Source: Bacteroidaceae bacterium (GTDB lineage: Bacteria > Bacteroidota > Bacteroidia > Bacteroidales > Bacteroidaceae). Taken from it: 64,000 nucleotides of DNA. A program made the position numbers and the translations under genes. Every line of letters starts with the position of its first letter. Position 1 is the stretch's first letter. The notes under the pieces were generated by a model. That model saw only the letters and a list, made by a program, of their open reading frames with translations. It was not told the origin of the DNA and did not search any database. The stretch is from positions 62,001 through 126,000 of the forward strand of contig JAFRTJ010000009.1 in the NCBI GenBank assembly GCA_017427185.1. Direction: 5' to 3'. This document shows positions 8,459-16,699 of this stretch, piece after piece.

Positions 8459-9907
8459 TTATTTGTTTTCTTTCTTCTTCAACGTATCAATCTCTCGCTG
8501 CATCTCAGCCAGTCGACGATTCATGGATTCGAGGGTCAACTGTTGATTTCTCAACTCCTTGTGAGCCCTATAATCTTTTACCACCCGATCGCTGAGGAAC
8601 CAACCCGTAAAGGCGACACCTAATCCAAACTCGTTCTCGCCATTATACTTACCATCGCCTATGCGGCGTTTGGTGTAGTCGGCCTTGATAACCAGATAAG
8701 GCAGAGGGCGATAGTTGAGACCTGTCATCCACATAGATGTCTTCAGGCGTTGGTCTGCCATCGTACTGGAGTAGGTATCGGTCTTGACGACTTCCTGAGG
8801 ATTGTAATACTCGTAACGGACAAATGGGATCAAATCAGGCATCTTCTCATGCTTGACAAATCCATTCAGCCGAATTCCTGCCTCGATTCCATAACTGACA
8901 ACTTTCTCGGCGATAGGAGAAGTGCGGTTATAGGGAGACAAATTACTCAAACGACCATTTTTGGCACTCAAGCGAGTACTGTTGTCGATGTGTCCTTGCA
9001 GGATATTTCCACGAGCTATTACCCATCGGTTCTGGTACTGAGCGTCCACACTCCATATATTGACAGGAAGATCAAAGTTGTAAGTCTGGGGCTTGTCACC
9101 ATTGCTTCCCACGTTGTGGCAATAGTAATAGCTGGCTCCCAGACGCAAGCCTGGGATACCACGATAATTGAGGCGCCCGACATAGGCAGGACTGGTGAAG
9201 TTATCTTCCTCGAAAAGTCCCTGCTTTGCCTGACCTGCCCAATGGTTGCGGTCAAAACCGTTGGCATTCAATCCCGCCACTACCATAGCCTCGTAATCAA
9301 AACTCGCCCATTTGCGACCGAATTGTCCACGAATCTCAATGCCCGTATCATGCCATGTGTTGGGAATAATGGATGTCTCACCTTCAGGACGGACTGTGCC
9401 AAAAAAGTTGATGGGTTCGTGATGCTCATTGTTGAGTCCGACAGGAACGATCAAATGACCCACGCGTACATTAAAATTATTATTAAGGTGATACGTAATC
9501 TGAAACTGCTCCAAAGCGACCTCACCTCCCTTTTCAGTTTCCACCTCATACTCGCCATTCTCTGTATTCTCTATCTCATATTCAGAACCCGTTCCACCTG
9601 ACTCGAACTCTACTTCCACGCCAAGCATCCAATGTTTGCTGAACTTGTAGTCACCAGCGATGACAAAACGGGGGAGACTGATTGTGTTGCGCTTTATATC
9701 TGTGTTACCATTACTCCCACCATAGAAACGGTTTATGCCATAATTCTTGAAAGAAGCCACAATCTCGCCGTACCCTCCCACACGATATCTGTCAAAACTG
9801 TCGTATTCCGTACTGTCATTATTCCATTGTGCTCCAGCACTCTCTGCCACCATCGAAAGTATTGCAACAGCAACCTGTCTCATCCTTTTTCTCATCATAT
9901 CATTCAT
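8459..9907 (-). CDS. Outer-membrane porin-like protein with C-terminal coiled coil
   Basis: After a signal peptide ending near ESAGA the 482-residue protein shows beta-barrel features: alternating aromatic/polar strands, GRLNYRGIPGLRLGASYYYCHN, and repeated strands of the type found in phosphate-selective and related porins. The last 45 residues (LRNQQLTLESMNRRLAEMQREIDTLKKKENK) are a charged heptad-like coiled coil after the barrel. In trimeric coiled-coil porins such a segment is more often N-terminal, so a C-terminal position is unusual. It is the first gene of the haem/iron cluster, directly behind a good promoter. Alternative ATGs 9 and 12 bp downstream would give a shorter signal peptide. 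Confidence 0.7.
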   Translation of the reverse strand: MNDMMRKRMRQVAVAILSMVAESAGAQWNNDSTEYDSFDRYRVGGYGEIVASFKNYGINRFYGGSNGNTDIKRNTISLPRFVIAGDYKFSKHWMLGVEVEFESGGTGSEYEIENTENGEYEVETEKGGEVALEQFQITYHLNNNFNVRVGHLIVPVGLNNEHHEPINFFGTVRPEGETSIIPNTWHDTGIEIRGQFGRKWASFDYEAMVVAGLNANGFDRNHWAGQAKQGLFEEDNFTSPAYVGRLNYRGIPGLRLGASYYYCHNVGSNGDKPQTYNFDLPVNIWSVDAQYQNRWVIARGNILQGHIDNSTRLSAKNGRLSNLSPYNRTSPIAEKVVSYGIEAGIRLNGFVKHEKMPDLIPFVRYEYYNPQEVVKTDTYSSTMADQRLKTSMWMTGLNYRPLPYLVIKADYTKRRIGDGKYNGENEFGLGVAFTGWFLSDRVVKDYRAHKELRNQQLTLESMNRRLAEMQREIDTLKKKENK

Positions 9908-9923
9908 GCAAATTTTTCTGCCG

Positions 9924-9954
9924 CAAAATTACGGCTTTCCATAGTTGCGTGCAA
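9924..9954 (-). promoter_or_regulatory. Promoter of the porin-imelysin-DHOR cluster
   Basis: On the minus strand a -7 box TAATTTTG (9931 to 9924) matches TAnnTTTG exactly. A TTG lies 20 bp upstream (9954-9952), the expected position of the -33 element. Transcription would start near 9917, about 10 nt before the ATG. Confidence 0.6.
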
Positions 9955-9976
9955 TACACAAATTTAGTGATTTAGG

Positions 9977-10072
9977 TTTCCTTACTCAGGAAAAACATAC
10001 TTATTTTTGATGAAAAGAAGAACATAATTCCTCTTTATGAGGATTCTTTTGGGAAAAAAAATGTTACTTTGC
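9977..10072. promoter_or_regulatory. Divergent control region: inverted repeats and weak -7 box of the regulator
   Basis: Between the cluster promoter and the regulator lie two short inverted repeats, TTTCC-7 nt-GGAAA (9977-9993) and TCCTC-5 nt-GAGGA (10029-10043). TTACTTTG (10064-10071) differs at one position from TAnnTTTG and could be the regulator's -7 box. Either repeat could be an operator; neither is a known site. Confidence 0.3.
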
Positions 10073-10094
10073 ATAACAAAACACATCATAGCAC

Positions 10095-11066
10095 ATGATA
10101 GGAAAATACCACGGAACCGATCTGATGATTGACGTAATTGGCGACGATTACCGCATGCTGCAGGTTATCAGTCGCTTTGGCATTACTTTGGGATTTGGCG
10201 ACCAAACAGTTGCAGAAACATGCAAAAGTGCAGGTGTGGATCTGGAAACCTTCCTGACCATCGTGAATTACCTGAAAGATATTCATGCTCCCATCAATAA
10301 ACTGGTGGAACACGTTAACTTAAGAGCAATCATGTTGTATCTGACGAACAGCCACACCTATTTTGTTGACTACAAGTTGCCTGCCGTCCGACGCAAACTG
10401 ATTGAAGCCATCGACTGCTCTGCACGCAACCAGATTGCTTTTCTCATCCTGAAATTCTATGATGAATATGCTGAGGATGTCTCTCGCCATATGGAATACG
10501 AGAACAAGCACGTACACCCCCATGTGGAGAACCTTCTGCGCGGAAAACTTACATCAGAGTCTTTCAATACGGTAGTGAACCAGCACAGCAGGAACCATGC
10601 CAGTATAGAGAAGAGTATCTCTGAGCTGAAAAACATCATCATAAAATATTACCCCAGCGATGCGAATGCACAATTGCTGAACGACGTGCTGATGGATATC
10701 TATATGGTGGAAGAGGACTTGCTCACTCATTGCCATCTCGAAGACACCCTGTTTGCCGCATGTGTCCGCAAATTAGAAGAGGAAGTCCGCAAGCATGGCG
10801 GGGAAGTTGTTGCGGAAAACCAGCAGGATAAAGATGTTCGCATCAACAGTACAGAGGAATTGAGCGAGCGCGAAAAGGAGGTTATCAGGCTGGTAGCTAT
10901 GGGACTGGCCAACAAGGAGATTGCCGAGAAGATGTTTATCGCAGTAAATACTGTAATGACCCATCGCCGAAACATCAGCCGGAAACTGGAAATCCACTCG
11001 CCGGCTGGTCTAACCATCTACGCCATAGTGAATGGGCTGATCAGACTCGAGGACGTGAAACTTTAG
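10095..11066 (+). CDS. LuxR-family transcriptional regulator with ScdA-N/hemerythrin-like sensor domain
   Basis: Residues 1-65 resemble the N-terminal domain of ScdA/RIC iron-centre repair proteins, but the usual cysteine pair is replaced by GFGD (33-36). Residues 80-230 look like a hemerythrin-type four-helix bundle with candidate iron ligands H87, H132, E136, H139, H164, H168, H214 and E216. Residues 255-323 are a LuxR helix-turn-helix (ELSEREKEVIRLVAMGLANK, then TVMTHRRNISRKL). A di-iron sensor joined to DNA binding suggests response to oxygen, nitric oxide, peroxide or iron. It is divergent from the haem/iron cluster, its most likely target. The last 26 bp overlap the end of the facing kinase gene. 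Confidence 0.8.
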   Translation: MIGKYHGTDLMIDVIGDDYRMLQVISRFGITLGFGDQTVAETCKSAGVDLETFLTIVNYLKDIHAPINKLVEHVNLRAIMLYLTNSHTYFVDYKLPAVRRKLIEAIDCSARNQIAFLILKFYDEYAEDVSRHMEYENKHVHPHVENLLRGKLTSESFNTVVNQHSRNHASIEKSISELKNIIIKYYPSDANAQLLNDVLMDIYMVEEDLLTHCHLEDTLFAACVRKLEEEVRKHGGEVVAENQQDKDVRINSTEELSEREKEVIRLVAMGLANKEIAEKMFIAVNTVMTHRRNISRKLEIHSPAGLTIYAIVNGLIRLEDVKL

Positions 11067-11976
11067 CTGCGAATTCAGGACTGATATAGTTTTGGGTACT
11101 GCGGCATGCCTCGCTGGCAAACTGACAGGCTATCGATACCAATTGCTGCCATCCCTGCTCGTCCAAGGTCGGCAGCATTTCTCTTCTCACACCATTCCAT
11201 ATCAGAGCGCAGGAGAAACCCGCATTAAAATTATCGCCTGCCCCCACGGTGCTTACCACATCTATAACCTCTGGAACCTGGAAATCAAAGGATCCTCGAG
11301 GAGTGCAGACGGTAACCCGTTCTGCACCTGCCGTACAGATAAAGATGGGGCAATAGGAACGGATGTGCTCAGCGTAAATCCTGCGAGCATCCCTCTCGCC
11401 GTACATGACCTCGAAATCATCCGCACTACCACGCACGATGGTACTCTGGCGGAAATTGCTTAGGATGACAGGAGTCAGGGCCTCCAGTTCGTGCTGGTGG
11501 CTCCTGCGGAAATTCAAGTCGTAATAGACTATGGCGCCTGCTTTCTCAGCGTTCTCCAGCATCTGCATTACCAGAGGCCTCATCCCTGTACAAGCAGCAT
11601 AATATGAGCCATAAAGCAGGACGTCACCTTCCTTCATTTCTGGCAGCCTCCAACTGGCTCCCACATGAGGAGTCCCTTTATAGAACACATAGCGGGCATC
11701 TCCCTTCTCGTCGAGGAAAGCCAGACTTATGGCACTCTTCTCGTTCTCGCGCACCTCAAAGAATTCAGTACTCACCCCATTGCGGTTCATGAAATCTATT
11801 GTCTGCTCCCCCACGATGTCTGCACCCGTGTATCCTACGAACGAGCAGGGAACACCTGCCCTACCAATGGAAATGATACTGTTGAAACTGCTGCCTCCTG
11901 GCACAGCGGCCACAGGCTGATTGTTCTTGAAGAGGATATCCAGAATGGTTTCCCCAATGCCTACCACCTTACGCAT
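11041..11976 (-). CDS. PfkB-family carbohydrate kinase (fructokinase-like)
   Basis: This 311-residue protein has the ribokinase/PfkB signatures: GIGETILDILF at the start, PGGSSFNSIISIGRAG as the sugar-binding N-terminal motif, and VSTVGAGDNFNAG near residue 245, with the catalytic aspartate in GAGD. It should phosphorylate a sugar with ATP in the cytosol; fructose is the likely substrate by resemblance, but this cannot be fixed from sequence. Its 3' end overlaps the hemerythrin-LuxR gene tail to tail by 26 bp. The start is close to a -7 box at 12000-12007 shared in a divergent region with the patB-like gene. Confidence 0.82.
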   Translation of the reverse strand: MRKVVGIGETILDILFKNNQPVAAVPGGSSFNSIISIGRAGVPCSFVGYTGADIVGEQTIDFMNRNGVSTEFFEVRENEKSAISLAFLDEKGDARYVFYKGTPHVGASWRLPEMKEGDVLLYGSYYAACTGMRPLVMQMLENAEKAGAIVYYDLNFRRSHQHELEALTPVILSNFRQSTIVRGSADDFEVMYGERDARRIYAEHIRSYCPIFICTAGAERVTVCTPRGSFDFQVPEVIDVVSTVGAGDNFNAGFSCALIWNGVRREMLPTLDEQGWQQLVSIACQFASEACRSTQNYISPEFAAKVSRPRV

Positions 11977-11999
11977 AGAATTATCTGATATTTTTCCTA

Positions 12000-12037
12000 C
12001 AAAGGTATAACTTCCTGAGGAAATAATTATAATTTTG
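12000..12037. promoter_or_regulatory. Divergent promoters pfkB-like / patB-like with central palindrome
   Basis: The minus strand has TACCTTTG (12007 to 12000) for the kinase and the plus strand has TAATTTTG (12030-12037) for the lyase, both exact TAnnTTTG boxes. Between them, at 12012-12022, is TTCCTGAGGAA, a palindrome with a 1-bp centre. A protein bound there would touch both promoters. Confidence 0.5.
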
Positions 12038-12059
12038 TCCTCAAATTAATGAAAAAAAG

Positions 12060-13253
12060 ATGAGCAAGACCTATAATTTTGATGAGACAATAGAAAGAAA
12101 GGGAACGGGAGATGTGAAACACGAGCAACTGATGGAATTCTTTGGTCGCGAGGATTTGCTGCCACTTTGGGTAGCCGACATGGACTTTGCCACGCCTGAT
12201 TTCATCCGCGAAGCACTTCTCCATCGCCTGCAACATCCCATTCTGGGTTATTCCGTCACACCAAAAGACTACTGGGATGTCATAGCACAATGGATTAAGG
12301 AACACCACGGATGGCAGACAAAGACAGAATGGATGGCCTTCATCCCTGGCATAGTGAAAGGCATCGGCATGGTAGCAAACGTGTTTTGCAACCCTGGCGA
12401 CAAAGTTATCATCCAGCCACCTGTTTACCATCCCTTCCGCATCACGCCTGAAGGGAACGGATGCCAAATCGTTTGGAACCCGCTCAAAGAAAGCCCTGAT
12501 GGTACCTACAGCATGGATTTCCAAAACCTCGAGGAAGTATACGACAGCCGTTGCAAAGTGCTCATTCTCGCCAATCCACACAATCCCATAGGAATCTGCT
12601 GGGACAGAGAGACGCTTCAGCGACTGGCCTCCTTCTGTGCTGAGCATCAACTGATTGTCGTGAGCGACGAAATCCATTGCGACCTCGCTCTCTACGGAAA
12701 CCACCATATTCCCTTCGCCAGCGTGAGTGAGCAGGCTGCCCAATGGAGCATCACCTTTGGAGCCCCCAGCAAGACCTTCAATATGGCAGGAGTGGTCTCC
12801 TCCTACTGCATCGTGCCCAACAAGCGTATACGCCAGCGTTTCTTCTCATGGCTTGCCGCCAACGAATTCGACTATCCCCACATGTTCTCCACAATCGCCA
12901 CCATGGCAGCCTTCAAGCATGGCGAGGAATGGCGGAATCAACTGCTGAGATATCTGGAAGGGAATGTGGACTACGTGATGGACTTCTGTGCCAAATCGCT
13001 TCCCCAAATAATTCCCCACAGACCTCAAGCCTCCTTCCTTGTATGGCTGGATTGCCGCAGGCTTGGCCTTACCCACGAAGGCCTGACAGATCTCTTCGTA
13101 AACCACGCCCGTTTGGCATTGAATGACGGAGCGATGTTTGGCCCTGGAGGAGAGGGATTCATGCGATTGAACATAGCTTCGCCACGCAGTATCCTGATGG
13201 AGGCTATGCAACGGTTAAAGAATGCCTGCGAATCCAGACTCTCTATTGGATAA
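12060..13253 (+). CDS. PatB/MalY-type PLP-dependent C-S lyase (cystathionine beta-lyase-like)
   Basis: The 397-residue product is a fold-type I aminotransferase-like enzyme. Characteristic segments are LPLWVADMDFATP near the N-terminus, ANPHNPIGICW, the DEIHCDLALYG block, and APSKTFNMAG, whose lysine is expected to bind pyridoxal phosphate. This set is that of the MalY/PatB subgroup, which cleaves cystathionine or other cysteine S-conjugates to a thiol, pyruvate and ammonia. It is cytosolic and stands alone on the plus strand, divergent from a sugar kinase. The region behind it carries a 22-bp palindrome array. True substrate (cystathionine or other) is not decided by sequence. Confidence 0.85.
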   Translation: MSKTYNFDETIERKGTGDVKHEQLMEFFGREDLLPLWVADMDFATPDFIREALLHRLQHPILGYSVTPKDYWDVIAQWIKEHHGWQTKTEWMAFIPGIVKGIGMVANVFCNPGDKVIIQPPVYHPFRITPEGNGCQIVWNPLKESPDGTYSMDFQNLEEVYDSRCKVLILANPHNPIGICWDRETLQRLASFCAEHQLIVVSDEIHCDLALYGNHHIPFASVSEQAAQWSITFGAPSKTFNMAGVVSSYCIVPNKRIRQRFFSWLAANEFDYPHMFSTIATMAAFKHGEEWRNQLLRYLEGNVDYVMDFCAKSLPQIIPHRPQASFLVWLDCRRLGLTHEGLTDLFVNHARLALNDGAMFGPGGEGFMRLNIASPRSILMEAMQRLKNACESRLSIG

Positions 13254-13434
13254 TCGGAATCCTCGTTTCAGCGTTTCAGTTGTTTCAGCTGTTTCAGGGG
13301 ACAATAAAAGGTATCACCATCTCACTATTTGGCTTTCTCATGGCTGAAAATGGAGTCAAAAAGAACTATCTGAAGCATTTTGTAAAGGCTAATTGAAACA
13401 ATTTTCGAAACTATCCACCAGTTCCTCGTCCCCT
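13254..13434. other. Gene-free stretch after patB-like gene, with GTTTCAG tandem repeat
   Basis: The gap between the convergent patB-like and EamA genes is 332 bp and has no plausible gene. At 13265-13297 the 7-mer GTTTCAG occurs four times at 8-9 bp spacing (13265, 13273, 13282, 13291), a short degenerate tandem repeat. The second part of the gap holds the 22-bp palindrome array. Confidence 0.6.
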
Positions 13435-13536
13435 TTCAACACGTTGAAGCCAACGATTCAACACGTTGAAAAGAGGAAATCAACACGTTGAAACCAACGA
13501 TTCAACACGTTGAAAGCTGCCTTTCGACACGTCGAC
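13435..13536. repeat. 22-bp-period palindrome array 1 (5 units)
   Basis: Five copies of TTCAACACGTTGAA or a close variant start at 13435, 13457, 13479, 13501 and 13523, exactly 22 bp apart: 14-bp near-palindrome plus 8-bp spacer. The third begins AT and the fifth is TTCGACACGTCGAC, where compensating changes keep the arms paired. Two spacers are nearly identical (gccaacga, accaacga). It ends 49 bp before the EamA stop codon. It is not a CRISPR, because spacers are too short and the repeat itself is palindromic. Confidence 0.85.
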
Positions 13537-13585
13537 CTAATTGAAATCAGAATTCCAACCTCACCAACTATCCTTTCCAGCAATC

Positions 13586-14476
13586 CTACTGCTGGGTACG
13601 GATCATTCCGAAAATAAGAATGAAGGTTCCCAATATAGCCATCCAGGTAATGCGCTCTCCCAAAATAATGCTTGCTACCAACATGGTCACCAGACTCTGG
13701 AGATAGAGACAATTCGTTGCCTTGACTGCACCCAACTGCCTCATTACCCAATTCCACAACAGATAACAGCCCGTGCTGGCTACGAATCCCAAGAACAGCA
13801 GGTTGTAAAGGATCTTGGGTTGAGAGAGAATTGCAGTATCGTAATTCAAGGGACTCACCAGCCAGAAGTAGGGCAGGATGGTCAGGAGACCATAGAAGAA
13901 AACCTTGCGAGTGATGAATTCGGTACTATAGCGTGTCATTACCAACTTCATCAGAAGTGAATAGAAGGCCCATGTGAAAGCTGCACACAAAGCCAGCATG
14001 TCGCCCAATGGGTTGAGGTGGAGAATCAACTGACCATTCAAGACTATCATGACCATCCCCACAAAAGCAATAACTGAACCCAAGAATTGCTTCCGATTGA
14101 CACGTTCGCTGCGGTAAAAGAAACCCACAATCAAGGCTGTCAGCATGGGACAACTGGTGATGAGAATGCTGACGTTGGACGAAGTGGAATAGACGAGCGC
14201 CATATTTTCCGTGAGAAAATAAAGGCTTCCACCCATCAGACCTAACCCCAAAAAGACCAACTCGTCACGCCAGGATTGGGAGAACAGCAGTTTGGGATAA
14301 AGCAGAAACAGGCAAGCGTATGCCATCAGGAAACGATAGAAGAAGATGTCGGCTGGCATCAAACCCTCGTTGAGCAGGACCTTGCTGCTGACAAAGGTAG
14401 AACCCCAAACCACAACCACAAGGATGACTCCCAGATGAGCACTCCATTGCCTGAATTTCTTCTTGAACTTTTCCAT
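13586..14476 (-). CDS. EamA/DMT-family membrane exporter
   Basis: About ten hydrophobic segments in roughly 296 residues, arranged as two EamA repeats (the first from GVILVVVVWGSTFVSSKVLL, the second from LGDMLALCAAFTWAFYSLLM), identify a drug/metabolite transporter of the inner membrane. Substrates of such proteins range from amino acids to metabolites and are not predictable here. ATG 14476 is preferred; a TTG at 14503 would overlap the upstream pseudouridine synthase gene and add a short charged tail. It is the last gene of the dapB-lepB operon. Confidence 0.82.
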   Translation of the reverse strand: MEKFKKKFRQWSAHLGVILVVVVWGSTFVSSKVLLNEGLMPADIFFYRFLMAYACLFLLYPKLLFSQSWRDELVFLGLGLMGGSLYFLTENMALVYSTSSNVSILITSCPMLTALIVGFFYRSERVNRKQFLGSVIAFVGMVMIVLNGQLILHLNPLGDMLALCAAFTWAFYSLLMKLVMTRYSTEFITRKVFFYGLLTILPYFWLVSPLNYDTAILSQPKILYNLLFLGFVASTGCYLLWNWVMRQLGAVKATNCLYLQSLVTMLVASIILGERITWMAILGTFILIFGMIRTQQ

Positions 14477-14499
14477 GTTACAGAATAAATCTCTTCGAT

Positions 14500-16104
14500 T
14501 CAAAACTCTATGGGCAACACAAACTTCATCGCCTTCCCATCGGTGGGATGCGTGAATTCAACTTCCTGAGCATGCAGCATCAACCGCTCTGCAGGTTTTC
14601 CATACAAGCGGTCTCCTACAATGGGATTGTTGAGCCCCAGCGGATGGGCACAATGAACTCGCAACTGATGCGTTCTGCCCGTCTGCGGCCAAAGTGCCAC
14701 CAAAGCATGTCCTTTCCTGTTCTCCAACACGAGATAATGGGTTATCGCCGATTTGCCGTGCTCCTGATCAACCAGCTGGCGAGGACGATCTGCAAGATCA
14801 GGACGCAAAGGCAAAGAGATGTCTCCTTCCTGACCTGACACCATCGGACACTCTAACCATGCCAGATACTTCTTTTTAATCTCATGGCGAAGGAATTGCC
14901 GCTGAAGACTTCCGTATGCCTCAGGAGTCAAGGCAACCACCATCACGCCGCTAGTATCCATATCCAACCGATGTACAATCAGGGGACCCTCTGCATCAGG
15001 AAACCTCGATTTCATCGCTGAAAACACGCTGGGCAAGTCATCCAACCCTGGAACTGACAGCATACCTGACGGCTTGGCGACGACTGCAATCTGACAGTCT
15101 TGCCAAAGTATCTCCAAGCGGGATTCCAGTTCCTGATGGCCCTGCAAAAGAGGATTCGGATCTACGGAAAGCCCCTGTAGCATGTGGCCTAAGATGGGAC
15201 GACATTTACTGCGGCAGGCAGGATAATAGTTTCCTTCCAGCCGAACCTCGTCCTTGGGCGAGGCACCCATCCAAAACTCAGCCATACAAAGAGGGCGCAT
15301 CCCTTCCAAATAAGCCGCCTGCAAGAGTTTTGGGGCGCAGCAATCCCCTGCCCCACTTGGAATCTGACCAGAAGGAAAAATCTCAGCCAATGTTTTGCGC
15401 TCTCCTCTGGCATTAAGGAAAACGTATTGAGAAAAAAGCCATTGCTGAAGGTCTTGGCTGCGCTGCTGGCGCTCTGCCTGCAGGCGCTTTACCTCTGCCT
15501 GCAGGACCAGCAAAGGATGGTCTGCTTCCTCCAATCTCTTTTTCCAGGAAGACTCAATCCGCTTGAGTTGTGCCTTGAGGAACTGACTCTCGCGAATCAT
15601 CTCAGGCTCCTTTTCCTCCAATTCTTCTGCAGAAAGAGTAATTCGCAACTGATGGCGTCGAAACTTGGCCTCAGTCATCTTCTTTCGGGCTTCCTCTATC
15701 TCCTGTTCAGCAACCAGATGCAGGGGGGATGGTTGCATCTGGACCTCCAACCCGTTAATCCGACGATTCAATTCGGAAATCCTTTCCTGCTCCTCTTGGA
15801 AATAGCATCTAGGACACATCAAATCAAAGACTGGAGGAACAAAATATTCCTGCAAAGTCTTCCCTCCCAAAGTTCCTGAGAAAGCTGCCAGGAAACCACG
15901 CTCTCCTTTCTTCTCCACTACCAGAACACCCAGCATCTTCCCTTGCGATAGTTCTTCTGACCATTGCGATTGGGATTCCACATAGGAGCGAACCTCTGAG
16001 GCAGCCGCAATAGACAAAGGATGAGGCTCGTAAGAAAATGGATACGTGAAACTGTCAGGAGAAGGTACTTCGCGTACAGAATCAGGGAGAACGTGGAACT
16101 TCAT
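14500..16104 (-). CDS. RluA-family RNA pseudouridine synthase with long N-terminal extension
   Basis: The C-terminal 210 residues are an RluA-type catalytic domain: VVAKPSGMLSVPG, then HRLDMDTSGVMVVA with the catalytic aspartate, and PQTGRTHQLRVHCAHPLG. Such enzymes convert uridines in rRNA or tRNA to pseudouridine. The first 310 residues are unusual: a cysteine pair (CPRC) near 110, a long charged coiled coil (about 115-230), and a cysteine-rich part (DCCAPKLL and PACRSKCRPILGH). These cysteines could bind a metal. The ATG at 16104 overlaps the WbqC stop by ATGA. The RNA target is unknown. Confidence 0.85.
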   Translation of the reverse strand: MKFHVLPDSVREVPSPDSFTYPFSYEPHPLSIAAASEVRSYVESQSQWSEELSQGKMLGVLVVEKKGERGFLAAFSGTLGGKTLQEYFVPPVFDLMCPRCYFQEEQERISELNRRINGLEVQMQPSPLHLVAEQEIEEARKKMTEAKFRRHQLRITLSAEELEEKEPEMIRESQFLKAQLKRIESSWKKRLEEADHPLLVLQAEVKRLQAERQQRSQDLQQWLFSQYVFLNARGERKTLAEIFPSGQIPSGAGDCCAPKLLQAAYLEGMRPLCMAEFWMGASPKDEVRLEGNYYPACRSKCRPILGHMLQGLSVDPNPLLQGHQELESRLEILWQDCQIAVVAKPSGMLSVPGLDDLPSVFSAMKSRFPDAEGPLIVHRLDMDTSGVMVVALTPEAYGSLQRQFLRHEIKKKYLAWLECPMVSGQEGDISLPLRPDLADRPRQLVDQEHGKSAITHYLVLENRKGHALVALWPQTGRTHQLRVHCAHPLGLNNPIVGDRLYGKPAERLMLHAQEVEFTHPTDGKAMKFVLPIEF

Positions 16105-16688
16105 AGGTACAGGATGCTTTCTGGTCCCATACAAAAGAGCATATCCACGATACTAAGATCAGGCAGGAAACCCTCTCGCTGAGAAAATACTTGATAATAT
16201 GGTTTGGGACTGTAGGGAAAAACTGCAGGGAATCTCAGATCCGTGACATCCGAAGGAGATGCCTCATAAGCCTCTGTCACACGAAGAGATGGCTGAATGT
16301 CAATCAATCGACAGACACATTGAAGCAAATCGCGGTTATAATCCACCAAATATTCCCAGTCAGGCTCATAGAAAGGACGAAAATCATCCTCGTAATACTC
16401 AAAGAAAGGACTCTGTCCGTAGGCACTTTTGAGCGCATTCCAATGCAAATGCCGCCAATTCCCATGGTCGCTGATACGAATCTCGCAAATGGGACAATGG
16501 GGATCCTGGGGTTTAACGACAGGAACGGTGAGAGGCAGAGGGCCATCAGGACCTGCAATCACACAGCGGTTGCGAAATGTCTGCTTGACGTAGTGTTCCT
16601 GATGCTCGACAAAAGCCGTAGAAGCGACATTCAAAGCGGAAAAATAGGAAACTGGAGCCAAATAAGATGTAGAGACAAGAATATCCAT
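16101..16688 (-). CDS. WbqC-like family protein
   Basis: The 195-residue protein matches the WbqC-like family: an N-terminal STSYLAPVSYFSAL, the central ISDHGNWRHLHWNALKSAYGQSPFFEYY, and the FYEPDWEYLVDYN segment. Members are often found in O-antigen gene sets, but the biochemical role is not established. In this genome it stands between the signal-peptidase genes and the pseudouridine synthase, and no polysaccharide genes are near. Its stop overlaps the start of the next gene by 4 bp, which indicates translational coupling. Confidence 0.8.
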   Translation of the reverse strand: MDILVSTSYLAPVSYFSALNVASTAFVEHQEHYVKQTFRNRCVIAGPDGPLPLTVPVVKPQDPHCPICEIRISDHGNWRHLHWNALKSAYGQSPFFEYYEDDFRPFYEPDWEYLVDYNRDLLQCVCRLIDIQPSLRVTEAYEASPSDVTDLRFPAVFPYSPKPYYQVFSQREGFLPDLSIVDMLFCMGPESILYL

Positions 16689-16699
16689 AGAATAACACG

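Noticed and set aside
13435..13536. Array 1 as a CRISPR
   Set aside because: Repeats are 14 bp with 8-bp spacers, some spacers are repeated, and no cas genes are near.
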